A DNA stretch of 64,000 nt, from positions 62,001-126,000 of the forward strand of contig NZ_JACYHF010000003.1 in the NCBI RefSeq assembly GCF_016482685.1, in the 5' to 3' direction. Position numbers and translations under genes: made by a program. Below the pieces are notes generated by a model. It was not told the DNA's origin, did no database searches, and saw only the letters and a list, made by a program, of their open reading frames with translations. This document shows positions 42,161 to 50,842 of this stretch, piece after piece (the stretch's first letter is position 1; every line of letters starts with the position of its first letter). Source of the DNA: Streptomyces sp. DSM 110735. Its GTDB lineage: Bacteria > Actinomycetota > Actinomycetes > Streptomycetales > Streptomycetaceae.

Positions 42161-42667
42161 GTGTACCACCACTCAGCAAGCGCCGCGCACCCGGCGGGCG
42201 GCTCGACGGCGGGCGTACTCGAACCCCGGTCCGCCGCGACGGCGTCCGGCGCCGGGATCGTGCCCGCCCCGTCCGCCACCGCGACGCCCATGTCCACCGG
42301 GTCCGTCATACCCACGCGGTCCACCGAGGACAGGGACGCCCTCACCTTCCAGCGCTGCGCCTGGTGCGGCACGGCGATGTACCACCGGCTGCTGTGCCCG
42401 GTGTGTCAGGGCAGCGATCTGCGCACCGAGCGCAGCCAGGGCGCGGGCACGGTCCGCCACTCCACCGTGGTGCACCGCAACACCCCGATGGCGCGCAATG
42501 TGTCGCTGGTCGAGATGGCGGAGGGCTTCGTGGTGCGGGGCCGGGTCATGGGTCCGGCCGTCGGCATCCACAGCGGGGACCGGGTGCGGCTGTCCACGGC
42601 CAAGGACCCGGTGCGGGGCGAGCCGGTGTTCCAGCTCGTCGACGAGGCGTACCGGGCGTGGAGCTGA
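42161..42667 (+). CDS. DUF35 zinc-ribbon/OB-fold protein
   Basis: 168 residues from GTG 42161 with AGGGAG about ten bases upstream. After a variable N-terminal 65 residues comes the DUF35 zinc ribbon (FQRCAWCGTAMYHRLLCPVC), a helix-turn, and the OB-fold (GAGTVRHSTVVHRNTPMARN, EGFVVRGRVMGPAVGIHSGD). The Cys pattern CxxC...CxxC is complete. DUF35 proteins partner thiolases and acyl-CoA condensing enzymes in polyketide-like and steroid pathways, binding acyl-CoA. No thiolase gene is adjacent. It is probably controlled by the upstream TetR protein. Confidence 0.88.
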   Translation: MYHHSASAAHPAGGSTAGVLEPRSAATASGAGIVPAPSATATPMSTGSVIPTRSTEDRDALTFQRCAWCGTAMYHRLLCPVCQGSDLRTERSQGAGTVRHSTVVHRNTPMARNVSLVEMAEGFVVRGRVMGPAVGIHSGDRVRLSTAKDPVRGEPVFQLVDEAYRAWS

Positions 42668-42721
42668 GCCGGGCGCGTACCGTGCGCGGCTGACCTCCTG
42701 AGCGGTCCGCTCCTCGCTCGC

Positions 42722-43108
42722 TCAGTCCTTGAGCGTGATCCGGATGCCGACCGTGCCCTCCACACCCCGGCGCAGCTTGCTGCCCAGCAGGGTGAGGCGG
42801 CCGACGATGCCGTACTTGCGGGCGATCAGCGAGCGGTAGCGGGCCGTGGTGTCCGCGTCGGTGATCTCGGCGGTGGCCGGAACCGGCTCTCCGGTCGCGT
42901 TGCCGCGCATGTCACAGGGACCCACCAGCACATCGGCGCGGCGGCGGATGCGCTTGACCTTCCAACTGTCGGCGGTCGTCCACACTCCGAGGGCGTCGCC
43001 GTCGCGCACCACCCAGACCGGAGTGGGCACGGGCGTGCCGTCCTTGCGGTAGCTGGTCACCAGCAGGTACTTGCCCGCGCCGAGCCGGGCCGGAAGCGTG
43101 TCGTCCAT
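42722..43108 (-). CDS. PPOX-class F420/FMN-dependent oxidoreductase
   Basis: 128 residues with KYLLVTSYRKDGTPVPTPVW (about 13-32) and VVRDGDALGVWTTADSWKVK, RIRRRADVLVGPCDMRGNAT, the split-barrel core of PPOX-class proteins; the typical C-terminal RYRSLIARKYGIVGRL is also present. Members of this actinobacterial class use coenzyme F420 (or FMN) to reduce small molecules such as quinones or drugs. Which cofactor is bound is inference from family. The gene is divergent from a methyltransferase gene. Confidence 0.9.
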   Translation of the reverse strand: MDDTLPARLGAGKYLLVTSYRKDGTPVPTPVWVVRDGDALGVWTTADSWKVKRIRRRADVLVGPCDMRGNATGEPVPATAEITDADTTARYRSLIARKYGIVGRLTLLGSKLRRGVEGTVGIRITLKD

Positions 43109-43281
43109 GTCCGCAGTCTAGGAGGCGCCCCCGCACCCGGCAGCACGACGGGGGCGGCGAAGGGCTGCGCGGCGGAATACGCCGGACCAGCGGCGGGGAT
43201 CAACTCCTGCGTCTAGATTGCGTCTTGACCCGTGCACCGCTCAAGGCACCACTCCCCCGACGCCCCCAGGAGCTGACCCAC

Positions 43282-44112
43282 GTGACCGACAACCCGGCCG
43301 CCGCCAACGACGTCGCCGAGTCGCTGCGCGCCCGTATCAACACCGGCCAGCCGCACACCGCCCGGATCTGGAACTACTGGCTGGGCGGCAAGGACAACTA
43401 CGAGGTGGACCGCGCGGCGGGCGACCAGATCCGCCAACTCCACCCGGGCATCGGGGAGTACGCCCGCGCCGACCGGCTCTTCCTCGGCCGCGCGGTACGT
43501 CACCTCGTGCAGGAGGCGGGCATCCGGCAGTTCCTGGACATCGGCACCGGGCTGCCCACCGCCGACAACACGCACGAGGTCGCCCAGCGGCTCGCGCCGG
43601 ACGCCCGCATCGTCTACGTCGACAACGACCCGCTGGTCCTCGCCCACGCCCGCGCCCTGCTCACCAGCACCCCCGAGGGCCGTACCGACTACCTCGACGA
43701 GGATCTGCGCAACATCGACGCGATCTTCGAACACGCCGCCAAGACACTGGACTTCAACGAGCCCGTGGCGCTGATCCTGCTCGGCGTGGTCATCTTCATC
43801 GGCGACGACGAGGACCCGTACGGACTGGTACGGCGGTTGACCGACCGGCTGCCCGCCGGGAGCCATCTCGTGCTCTCGCACACCGTCACCAGCCCCTCGA
43901 TGCCGGACGTGGACGAGGCGGTCGCGTTCTGGAACGAGCACGGCACTCCCAAGCTCACCCAGCGCACGCCCGAGAACGTGACCCGTTTCTTCGACGGTCT
44001 CGAACTGCTGGAGCCGGGTGTCGTCTCCTGCTCGCGCTGGCGTCCTGAGCCGGGTGACGGGGCGGAACCGGAGGAGGTCGCGATGTTCGGCGGAGTGGCC
44101 CGCAAGAACTGA
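43282..44112 (+). CDS. SAM-dependent methyltransferase of the PF04672 type
   Basis: 276 residues from GTG 43282, with CCAGGAGCTGACCCAC before it. The signature is ARIWNYWLGGKDNYEVDRAA, then QFLDIGTGLPTADNTHEVAQ (SAM motif I), RIVYVDNDPLVLAHARALL and LLGVVIFIGDDEDPYGLVRR. This family is very abundant in Streptomyces and often sits beside SpoIIE phosphatases and regulators; its natural substrates are mostly unknown. Length is normal for the family. A hairpin follows the stop. Confidence 0.92.
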   Translation: MTDNPAAANDVAESLRARINTGQPHTARIWNYWLGGKDNYEVDRAAGDQIRQLHPGIGEYARADRLFLGRAVRHLVQEAGIRQFLDIGTGLPTADNTHEVAQRLAPDARIVYVDNDPLVLAHARALLTSTPEGRTDYLDEDLRNIDAIFEHAAKTLDFNEPVALILLGVVIFIGDDEDPYGLVRRLTDRLPAGSHLVLSHTVTSPSMPDVDEAVAFWNEHGTPKLTQRTPENVTRFFDGLELLEPGVVSCSRWRPEPGDGAEPEEVAMFGGVARKN

Positions 44113-44205
44113 CCGCGCCCACCCCAACTCGCCCTGCGCGTACGGGAGACGCACGGGAAAACGGAATCCGCGAAACCCGTCGGAAGATCGCCGCGGTCGC
44201 TGAAC

Positions 44206-44241
44206 GCGCCCGCCCCGCCCCACGTACTCAGGGGCGGGCGC
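44206..44241 (+). terminator. Strong hairpin after the methyltransferase gene
   Basis: GCGCCCGCCCC (44206-44216) and GGGGCGGGCGC (44231-44241) make an 11-bp stem with a 14-base loop between the methyltransferase and protease genes. No T-run. Confidence 0.6.
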
Positions 44242-44308
44242 TCATCGACCGGAGAGCCCCGTGGTGCCCGGCAGGGGTATCGCGCGCTCGGGGTTTCGGG
44301 AGTCTGGC

Positions 44309-45685
44309 ATGAGGCACGCACGACGGCGGGTCGTCCGGCGAGTGACACGGCTGGCGGCCGTCGGCGGACTCCTTCTGGGGGGCGCGATGGTGACACAGGC
44401 GGCCATGGCGAGCGAGACCCCGCGCTCCCCCGCGACCCCGCTGAGCACGGCGGGCACCGCCGGAGTGACGGGCACCGCGCTGACGGCGAAGCTGGGGACG
44501 GCACGCTCCGCGGGAAGCTGGATCGGCGCCGACGGACGGCCGGTCGTCGCGGTGACGGACGCCGGTGCCGCCGAGGAGGTACGCCAGGCGGGCGCCGAGC
44601 CCAAGATGGTGGGCCACAGCATGAACGAGCTGAAGTCGGCCGCGGCGACGCTGCGTTCGGCTCCGCGGGTGGCGGGCACCGCGTGGTCGGTGGACTACCG
44701 CACCAACCGGGTCGTGGTGCAGGCGGACAGCACGGTGTCGTCCGGCGACTGGACCCGGATGACCAAAGTCGCCTCGCGCATCGGGGACTTCGTCACCATG
44801 GAGCGATCGAAGGGCACGTTCACCACGCGGCTGAACGGCGCGCAGCCGATCCTCTCCACGAGCGGCCGCTGTTCGGCGGGGTTCAACGTGACCAACGGGC
44901 AACGGGACTTCATCCTCACGGCGGGCCACTGCGGACCCACCGGCTCCATCTGGTTCGCCGACAACCAGGCCGACCAGCAGCTCGGCGCGACGGTGAACAG
45001 CAACTTCCCCGGCGCCGACTTCTCCCTCGTGCAGTACGACTCCGGCAAAGCCGGTCCGGGTGCCGACGTGGTCGCGGTGGGCGGCGGCAAGGGCGTGCGG
45101 ATCACCGGGGCGGGCGACGCCACGGTGGGGCAGCGGGTGTTCCGCAGCGGCAGCACCAGCGGGCTGCACGACGGCCAGGTGACCGCGCTCAACGCGACCG
45201 TGAACTACCCCGAGGGCACCGTCACCGGTCTGATCGAGACGAACGTGTGCGCCGAACCGGGCGACAGCGGCGGTCCGCTGTTCTCCGAGGGGGTGGCGCT
45301 GGGCGTCACCTCGGGCGGCAGCGGCGACTGCACGTCCGGCGGTACGACGTTCTTCCAGCCGCTGACCAAGGCGATGCAGGCGCTGAACGTGCGCCTGATC
45401 ACCTCCGGCGGGAAGGCGGGGGCCGCGCAGAACCCGTCCTCCGCGCCGACTCCCACCCCGCAGAGCACCGTCGCCCCGAGTGCCGCCGCGCCCGGTTCCT
45501 CGGCTCCCGTGAGCGGTATCGCGCAGGGTCGTACGCTGCTGGCACGCCTCACGGACACCCGGAACGTGGCTCCCGGTCTGCTGATCATGGCCGGCAGTCT
45601 GATCGCCCTGATCGCGGCCCGCTACATCCGCTCGGAGCAGGAGCGGCGGGCTTACCAGCGGTACTACTCGGCGACCTGGGGGTGA
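44309..45685 (+). CDS. S1-family serine protease with C-terminal membrane anchor
   Basis: 458 residues from ATG 44309. Signal peptide residues 1-32 (RRVTRLAAVGGLLLGGAMVT). A pro-region of the alpha-lytic type (about 60-175) precedes a chymotrypsin-like domain with the triad in LTAGHCGPTG, GADFSLVQYDSG and EPGDSGGPLFSEG, plus TSGGSGDC. Streptogrisin relatives are secreted and self-process. Here a Pro/Ser/Thr spacer (PTPTPQSTVAPSAAAPGSSA) and a membrane helix (GLLIMAGSLIALIAARY) with a basic tail follow, so the mature enzyme should stay attached to the membrane facing out. Confidence 0.92.
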   Translation: MRHARRRVVRRVTRLAAVGGLLLGGAMVTQAAMASETPRSPATPLSTAGTAGVTGTALTAKLGTARSAGSWIGADGRPVVAVTDAGAAEEVRQAGAEPKMVGHSMNELKSAAATLRSAPRVAGTAWSVDYRTNRVVVQADSTVSSGDWTRMTKVASRIGDFVTMERSKGTFTTRLNGAQPILSTSGRCSAGFNVTNGQRDFILTAGHCGPTGSIWFADNQADQQLGATVNSNFPGADFSLVQYDSGKAGPGADVVAVGGGKGVRITGAGDATVGQRVFRSGSTSGLHDGQVTALNATVNYPEGTVTGLIETNVCAEPGDSGGPLFSEGVALGVTSGGSGDCTSGGTTFFQPLTKAMQALNVRLITSGGKAGAAQNPSSAPTPTPQSTVAPSAAAPGSSAPVSGIAQGRTLLARLTDTRNVAPGLLIMAGSLIALIAARYIRSEQERRAYQRYYSATWG

Positions 45686-45800
45686 CGCGGGGCGGGCGCG
45701 GGGAAACAAGGGGTCGATCGACGAAATCGGTCACTGGACGCGCCCGTACGGTCACGAAGGGACGGCGAACGGGTACGGCGATGGTCGCGCGGCGGCCGGT

Positions 45801-45986
45801 TCAGGACGGGCGGCGCGGCTGCGGTGTCGCGGAGGCCCACTCCAGGACGAGGCGCTGGTACTCCGCGCGCTGCTCGGTGGTGAGTATCCCGCCCGAGCGG
45901 CGCCACAGGGCCCGGATCTCCTCGTTGACCTCCGCGGCCGACCGCTGGCAGGCGGTGTCAGCAGTGGTGGACATGGTGTGAAGCAT
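45801..45986 (-). CDS. Small unknown helical protein
   Basis: 61 residues; ATG 45986 has GGAGA seven bases upstream (ATG 45974 also possible). The core, SAAEVNEEIRALWRRSGGIL then TTEQRAEYQRLVLEWA, is a helical hairpin-like sequence with a repeated Glu/Arg pattern. There is no membrane or export signal. No function recognised. It converges with the protease gene and lies upstream, on the minus strand, of nothing obviously related. Confidence 0.6.
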   Translation of the reverse strand: MLHTMSTTADTACQRSAAEVNEEIRALWRRSGGILTTEQRAEYQRLVLEWASATPQPRRPS

Positions 45987-46117
45987 ATGCCGGTCTCCGT
46001 GAAGACGGCGTGAGCAAGTGTGCTCGATGCGGACATTTCGGACCGTGTTACTCATCACGTCAATGGGCCATGACGCGGCCGGAGTTCGGGGGCGCGGGGC
46101 GCCCCCGGTCCCGCGTC

Positions 46118-46813
46118 TCAGGTGCCCGGCTTGCGGCCGTACACGAACACGTCGTCGCCGTTCTTGAGCAGCGACCAGTACTTCTTGGCGTCCTTCGTGG
46201 TCATGTTCACACAGCCGTGGGAGCCCGGCGGGTTCCACATGCTCAGTCCGACGGAGTGGAACGCCTGACCGCCGTCGAAGAACTGGCTGTAGGGCATCGG
46301 CACGTCGTAGATGTTCGAGACGTGGTCGATGTCCCGCCAGTAGATCTTCTTCAGACCGGTGCGGGTCTCGTAGTGGTCGCGCCCGGTGCGCACGGGCACG
46401 GGACCGTAGACCAGCTTCTTGCCGTCCTGGATCCAGCTCAGTTGGAGCGTGAGGTTCACACAGGCGACGCGACCCTTGTTCACCGGGCACTTGCCCGCCT
46501 TGTTGGGGTTCTTCCCCACGGCCTTCTGCTTGTTCATGAGGTCCATCACTCCCCAGGTCACCGGGCCCGCGTAGCCGATGGTGGGGGTGATGCCGTGCTT
46601 GCTCTGGAAGGCGCGGATGGCCGAGCAGTCGGCGCTGGACTGCTTGCCGTCGACCGGCCGTCCGAGGAACTTCTCCACCTGCTTCTGGTACGGACCCGCC
46701 TTCGTGCTGCAGCTCGCGGCCTGCGCCGGTGCGGCGGTGACGACGAGCGCCAGCGGCGCCGCCAGCGCGGTGACGCCGAGCAGGGCGGCACCTCGTCTGC
46801 GTGTGTCCCCCAT
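46118..46813 (-). CDS. L,D-transpeptidase with peptidoglycan-binding-like domain
   Basis: 231 residues. A Sec signal peptide (MGDTRRRGAALLGVTALAAP, AxA cleavage near AQA) leads to a PG_binding-like domain (CSAIRAFQSKHGITPTIGYA) and a YkuD catalytic domain with the complete HxxxSHGCxN motif (NPPGSHGCVNMTTKDAKKYW). The enzyme forms 3-3 crosslinks in peptidoglycan or attaches proteins, outside the membrane. L,D-transpeptidases with this arrangement are common in Streptomyces. It begins a minus-strand block after a 130-base gap from the SDR stop. Confidence 0.93.
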   Translation of the reverse strand: MGDTRRRGAALLGVTALAAPLALVVTAAPAQAASCSTKAGPYQKQVEKFLGRPVDGKQSSADCSAIRAFQSKHGITPTIGYAGPVTWGVMDLMNKQKAVGKNPNKAGKCPVNKGRVACVNLTLQLSWIQDGKKLVYGPVPVRTGRDHYETRTGLKKIYWRDIDHVSNIYDVPMPYSQFFDGGQAFHSVGLSMWNPPGSHGCVNMTTKDAKKYWSLLKNGDDVFVYGRKPGT

Positions 46814-46919
46814 GTCCTGACCCCTTCCCCTCTTCCACTTCGGCTGCCCCGCGGCATCCGTCGCCTACTAGACCCGCGCCCGGGGCGGACGGTTGTGGTT
46901 CCGGTCATGCTGTGACGAA

Positions 46920-46936
46920 ACGGTGAACTTCACCGT
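46920..46936 (-). terminator. Terminator of the SDR gene
   Basis: ACGGTGAA (46920-46927) and TTCACCGT (46929-46936) form a near-complete palindrome seven bases past the SDR stop; on the minus strand TTTCGTC follows, giving an intrinsic terminator. Confidence 0.5.
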
Positions 46937-46943
46937 CTGTCGG

Positions 46944-47732
46944 TCATCGCCCGTGCAGCGCCGCGTGGAATCCGGTGTGCACGGCGGTGAGTCCGCCGTC
47001 CACCACGAGGGCGGTACCGGTGATCCAGGCGGCGTCGCGCGAGGCGAGGAACGCCACGGCAGCGGCGATGTCCTCCGGCTCCCCGATCCGCCCGAGCGGA
47101 TAGAGCCCCCGCACCGCCGCCAGGTCCTCGTCGCGCCCCTCCCAGGCGGAGGTGCGCACCGTTCCCGGCACGACGAGGTTCACCCGCACCCCGCGCGCGG
47201 CCGCGTGCCCGGCGAGTGTCCGGGTGAGCGACGCCAGCCCCGCCTTGGCGGCGCTGTAGGCGTGACCCCCGAAGTCCTGCAGCCCGTTGACCGACCCGAT
47301 GCTCACGACCGCTCCCCGCCCGGAGGCGGCCAGATGCGGCAACGCGGCCCGGCAGCACCGGTACACCCCGCTCAGCGTGACGTCGAGGTCCCCTTCCCAC
47401 ACCTCGTCGTCACCGTCCTCGAACAACTCCGGGTCCGGCGACGACCGAGCGGCACAGTTCACCAGGACGTCCAGCGCCCCGAACGCGTCCACGGCGTACG
47501 CGACAGCCGCCTCGACCGACCCCCGCTCCCCCACGTCGCACGCCAACGCCCGTACGTCCAGCCCCTTTTCCCGCAGTCCCGCCGCCGTCCGCTCCGCCTC
47601 CCCGGCGTCCCGGTCGGTGACGAGAACCCGCCCGCCCTCCTCGGCGATCCGCCGCGCGACCGCGGCCCCGATGCCCCGGGCGGCACCGGTGACGAGAACT
47701 CCGTGGTCCGCGAAGCGAGTGGGATGGGTCAT
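46944..47732 (-). CDS. Short-chain dehydrogenase/reductase
   Basis: 262 residues. The cofactor motif VLVTGAARGIGAAVARRIAE (TGxxxGIG, about 12-31), the NAG-equivalent VLVNCAARSS, the catalytic Ser in VVSIGSVNGLQD, YSAAKAGLASLTRTLAG (YxxxK) and VNLVVPGTVRT are all present: a classical SDR. It reduces or oxidises a hydroxyl/keto group with NAD(P)H. Substrate unknown. It stands alone between terminators. Confidence 0.92.
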   Translation of the reverse strand: MTHPTRFADHGVLVTGAARGIGAAVARRIAEEGGRVLVTDRDAGEAERTAAGLREKGLDVRALACDVGERGSVEAAVAYAVDAFGALDVLVNCAARSSPDPELFEDGDDEVWEGDLDVTLSGVYRCCRAALPHLAASGRGAVVSIGSVNGLQDFGGHAYSAAKAGLASLTRTLAGHAAARGVRVNLVVPGTVRTSAWEGRDEDLAAVRGLYPLGRIGEPEDIAAAVAFLASRDAAWITGTALVVDGGLTAVHTGFHAALHGR

Positions 47733-47787
47733 GGGGCGACGGTAGGGCAGCGGGGCGCGACGCGACAGAGGTCGTACGCACGAAGAA

Positions 47788-47817
47788 GGGGCGGCCGGTT
47801 GCTCAACCGGTCGCCCC
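47788..47817 (-). terminator. Intrinsic terminator of the formaldehyde-detoxification operon
   Basis: A 12-14 bp stem, GGGGCGGCCGGTTG (47788-47801) against CAACCGGTCGCCCC (47804-47817), with one G-U pair, 31 bases past the MBL-fold gene stop; on the minus strand it is followed by TTCTTCGT. Confidence 0.75.
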
Positions 47818-47847
47818 TGTCCGCGTGTTGGCGAAGATCAGCGGGGA

Positions 47848-48477
47848 TCAGTGCCCGCGTTCGATCCACTCCTCCAGGTGGGGAGTCTCCGCGCCGATGG
47901 TCGTCGGCTCGCCGTGGCCGGTGAGGACCTTGGTCTCCGGGGGGAGGGTGAGGAGCTTGTCCCGGATGGAGTCGATGATCGTCGGGAAGTGGGAGTAGGA
48001 GCGACCGGTGGCGCCGGGACCGCCCTGGAAGAGGGTGTCGCCACTGAAGACGGTGCCGAGACCGGGGTCGTAGAGGCAGACGGCGCCGGGGGCGTGGCCC
48101 GGGGTGTGCAGGACGGTGAGGTCGGCTCCGGCGGCTTCCATGACCAGACCGTCGGCGAGGTGGGCGTCGGGGTCGCGGTCGGGGTGGGTGAGCTTCCACA
48201 GCGGCAGGTCGTCCGGGTGCAGCCAGATGACGGCGCCGGTGAGGTCCGCGAGGGCGGGAGCCGCGTTGACGTGGTCGTTGTGCGCGTGGGTGCAGATGAT
48301 GGCGGTCAGCCGCCGGTCCCCGACCGCGCGGGCGATGGCCTCGGCGTCGTGGGCCGGGTCGATCACGATGGCTTCGTGGTCGTCACCGACGATCCAGACG
48401 TTGTTCTCGACGTCCCAGGTGCCGCCGTCGAGGGTGAACTGGCCCGAGGTGACGAGGCGTTCGATGCGGGCGGTCAT
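47848..48477 (-). CDS. Metallo-beta-lactamase-fold hydrolase (S-formylmycothiol hydrolase-like)
   Basis: 209 residues. Metal-binding motif CTHAHNDHVNAAPAL (HxHxDH), then HTPGHAPGAVCLYDPG, SGDTLFQGGPGATGRSYSHF and GHGEPTTIGAETPHLEEW complete a glyoxalase II-type MBL fold. ATG 48477 overlaps the last base of the upstream dehydrogenase stop (TGATG). Encoded directly after the mycothiol-dependent formaldehyde dehydrogenase, it most likely hydrolyses S-formylmycothiol to formate and mycothiol, the second step of formaldehyde detoxification (inference from context). Confidence 0.9.
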   Translation of the reverse strand: MTARIERLVTSGQFTLDGGTWDVENNVWIVGDDHEAIVIDPAHDAEAIARAVGDRRLTAIICTHAHNDHVNAAPALADLTGAVIWLHPDDLPLWKLTHPDRDPDAHLADGLVMEAAGADLTVLHTPGHAPGAVCLYDPGLGTVFSGDTLFQGGPGATGRSYSHFPTIIDSIRDKLLTLPPETKVLTGHGEPTTIGAETPHLEEWIERGH

Positions 48478-49565
48478 CAGAGCACCACCACCGAACGCAG
48501 CACGTCGCCCTCGTGCATCCGCTCGAACGCCTTCTCCACCTCGTCGATCTGGATCGTCTCGGTGACGAACGCGTCCAGCGGCAGCCGCCCCTGGAGGTGC
48601 AGGTCGATGAGCATCGGGAAGTCGCGCGAGGGCAGACAGTCGCCGTACCAGGACGACTTGAGGGCACCGCCGCGGCCGAACACGTCCAGCAGCGGCAGTT
48701 CGAGCTTCATCTCGGGGGTGGGGACACCGACGAGGACGACGGTGCCCGCCAAGTCGCGGGCGTAGAACGCCTGCTGGTAGGTCTCGGGGCGGCCGACCGC
48801 CTCGATCACCACGTCGGCGCCGAAGCCGCCGGTCAGCGAGCGGATCGCCTCGACCGCGTCGGTCTCACGGGAGTTGACGGTGTCGGTGGCGCCGAGTTCG
48901 CGTGCCTTGGCCAGCTTGCGGTCGTCGATGTCGACGGCGATGATCTTCCCCGCCCCGGCAAGGCGCGCGCCCGCGACAGCCGCGTCACCCACGCCACCGC
49001 AGCCGATGACGGCGACGGAGTCGCCCCGGCCCACGTTGCCCGTGTTGATCGCGGCGCCGATGCCCGCCATCACACCGCAGCCGAGCAGTCCGGCGACCGC
49101 CGGGGAGACGGCCGGGTCCACCTTGGTGCACTGTCCGGCGGCGACGAGCGTCTTCTCCGCGAAGGCGCCGATGCCGAGCGCCGGGGTCAGCTCCTGACCG
49201 GTGGAGGCGAGCGTCATCTTCTGCTTGGCGTTGTGGGTGTTGAAGCAGTACCACGGGCGCCCGCGCAGACAGGCACGGCAATTGCCGCACACCGCGCGCC
49301 AATTGAGGACGACGAAGTCACCCGGCGCCACCTCGGTGACGCCCTCGCCGACCGACTCGACCACGCCCGCGGCCTCGTGGCCCAGCAGGAAGGGGAAGTC
49401 GTCGTTGATACCGCCCTGCTTGTAGTGCAGATCGGTGTGACAGACCCCGCAGGCCTGGATGCGTACGACAGCTTCGCCGGGCCCGGGATCGGGGATGACG
49501 ATCGTCTCGACGCGCACCGGCTGGTCCTTCCCCGGTGCGACTACGCCGCGTACTTCCTGCGCCAT
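48477..49565 (-). CDS. mscR: S-(hydroxymethyl)mycothiol dehydrogenase (mycothiol-dependent formaldehyde dehydrogenase)
   Basis: 362 residues. Zinc-dependent medium-chain dehydrogenase: catalytic ligands in ACGVCHTD (C39) and [10 protein letters not shown]; structural zinc [18 protein letters not shown]-binding motif [25 protein letters not shown] sequence ([16 protein letters not shown]) and overall length match actinobacterial S-(hydroxymethyl)mycothiol dehydrogenase, which oxidises the spontaneous adduct of formaldehyde and mycothiol. The MBL-fold gene overlaps its stop. Confidence 0.93.
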   Translation of the reverse strand: MAQEVRGVVAPGKDQPVRVETIVIPDPGPGEAVVRIQACGVCHTDLHYKQGGINDDFPFLLGHEAAGVVESVGEGVTEVAPGDFVVLNWRAVCGNCRACLRGRPWYCFNTHNAKQKMTLASTGQELTPALGIGAFAEKTLVAAGQCTKVDPAVSPAVAGLLGCGVMAGIGAAINTGNVGRGDSVAVIGCGGVGDAAVAGARLAGAGKIIAVDIDDRKLAKARELGATDTVNSRETDAVEAIRSLTGGFGADVVIEAVGRPETYQQAFYARDLAGTVVLVGVPTPEMKLELPLLDVFGRGGALKSSWYGDCLPSRDFPMLIDLHLQGRLPLDAFVTETIQIDEVEKAFERMHEGDVLRSVVVL

Positions 49566-49626
49566 GACCTGGCCCCTCTTCCCTTGTACGTGCCTTCGCC
49601 GCCGACCCTACGCCACGGACATACGT

Positions 49627-49654
49627 CGGACCGGGCCTTGAAGGGCCCGGTCCG
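49627..49654 (-). terminator. Terminator of the small secreted-protein gene
   Basis: CGGACCGGGCC (49627-49637) and GGCCCGGTCCG (49644-49654) form an 11-bp stem with a six-base loop, 20 bases past the minus-strand stop at 49674. Confidence 0.6.
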
Positions 49655-49673
49655 GAGAGCGTCGGTCCTGCGG

Positions 49674-49979
49674 TCAGCCGCCGAGCGCGGGGAGGACGCC
49701 CAGCGCCGGTGCGGCCAGGTCGGTCACCTGGTGGAGTTCGTTCAGGCGGTTCATGTCGCTGAGCTGGTTCAGACCGCGGAGCTGCTCGCCGACGCCGGGG
49801 ACCTCGGCGCGGTGCTCGGCGGGGATGTCGCTGACGGCGAGGTTGTCCAGCGTGGTCATCGGGTTGATCTGCCCGGTGCCCGCGGCGCTCGCGTCGGCCG
49901 CGCTCGCGAGCGGCGCGGCAAGTCCCGTGACGCCGACGGCGAGACCGACCGCGGCGACGATACGTCGTGTTGAGATCAT
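49674..49979 (-). CDS. Small secreted protein
   Basis: 101 residues from ATG 49979 (AGAGGGC upstream). Signal peptide MISTRRIVAAVGLAVGVTGL with an ALA/SAA-type site near residue 28, then a 70-residue mature part rich in Leu, Asn and Asp (LRGLNQLSDMNRLNELHQVT). Streptomyces genomes encode many small secreted proteins of this kind, some linked to aerial growth; no specific family is recognised. It is divergent from the NTF2-like gene. Confidence 0.7.
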   Translation of the reverse strand: MISTRRIVAAVGLAVGVTGLAAPLASAADASAAGTGQINPMTTLDNLAVSDIPAEHRAEVPGVGEQLRGLNQLSDMNRLNELHQVTDLAAPALGVLPALGG

Positions 49980-50151
49980 GCCCTCTGCAACGCGCGCGCC
50001 CCGCCCCGGACACGGGCACCTGCCGCTCCTCACCCGACAGGTGGAGCGCGGCGTCTGCGCTTGCCGTGGCCGCCGGGGCGGGGGAGCCTCGAAAGGTGGA
50101 CCCGTGCGGTCCCGCTCCCCGCCGGGCCGCCGTCGTCCGAAGGAGGCCACC

Positions 50152-50517
50152 ATGGGCAGCACGAAAAACCCCGCGTTCACCACCGACACCCTGCGCGAGA
50201 GCATCGAGTCCGACACGGGGGACTCGCTTCTGAACCTGTACGAGGACGACGCGGAGATACGCGTCATCGACCGCGACGCCCAGCCGAGCCACCCCAAGGT
50301 GCTGCGCGGCCGGAACGAGATCCGGGAGATGCTCGCCGACATCTACAGCCGCGACATGATCCACCGGCTCGGCCAGTGCGTCATCGACGGCGACCACGCG
50401 GCGTTCACGGAGTCCTGCGAGTACGCCAACGGCGACCGGGTCTACGCCGAGTCGATGATCACCCTGCGGGACGGCAGGATCTCCGAGCAGATCCTGATCC
50501 AGGCATGGGACGAGTAG
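50152..50517 (+). CDS. NTF2-like (SnoaL/limonene-hydratase fold) protein
   Basis: 121 residues with a perfect AAGGAGGCCACC before ATG 50152. Residues 20-120 fit the NTF2/SnoaL cone fold (SLLNLYEDDAEIRVIDRDAQ, LRGRNEIREMLADIYSRDMI, YAESMITLRDGRISEQILIQ). Such proteins are small ligand binders or isomerases; no catalytic residue set is evident. No operon partners. Confidence 0.8.
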   Translation: MGSTKNPAFTTDTLRESIESDTGDSLLNLYEDDAEIRVIDRDAQPSHPKVLRGRNEIREMLADIYSRDMIHRLGQCVIDGDHAAFTESCEYANGDRVYAESMITLRDGRISEQILIQAWDE

Positions 50518-50842
50518 GCACGCGGGGCGCGCACGCCCAGGTCGGCTCCCGCCTGTCGTGGTCGTTCTCGGCCCGCGCGTCCTACGGCCCCCGCCCGCCC
50601 CGCGCAGTGACCGGGCCGGTCCCCGTCTCCGCGGCGCGGGCGTCTGCCGGTGTCCTGCGTTCCGCGCTGCGCACGGCGGGCCGGGCGGCCCGGTACGCCG
50701 CCCGGCACCGGCCGGGGCGGCGACGGCGGCACGGTTGAGACGATCCCCCGCATCGCCCCGAACCTCCGGACGGCACCCATGACCAGGCGCCGCCGCTCGG
50801 CCGGTCCGAGCCAAGTCCTCACCCCCCGCCGGAGGCACCCGC
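50518..50842. other. 325-base convergent intergenic region
   Basis: Between the NTF2-like gene and the alcohol dehydrogenase, both pointing inward. Reading frames here are Ala/Arg-rich and lack ribosome sites, so I see no gene. Several GC-rich partial inverted repeats (for example around GGCCGGGCGGCCCGG near 50680) could end the two transcripts. Confidence 0.4.

Noticed and set aside
50504..50738. Ala/Arg-rich frame after the NTF2-like gene
   Set aside because: No ribosome site, low-complexity sequence, and it looks like a frame-shadow of GC-rich DNA.
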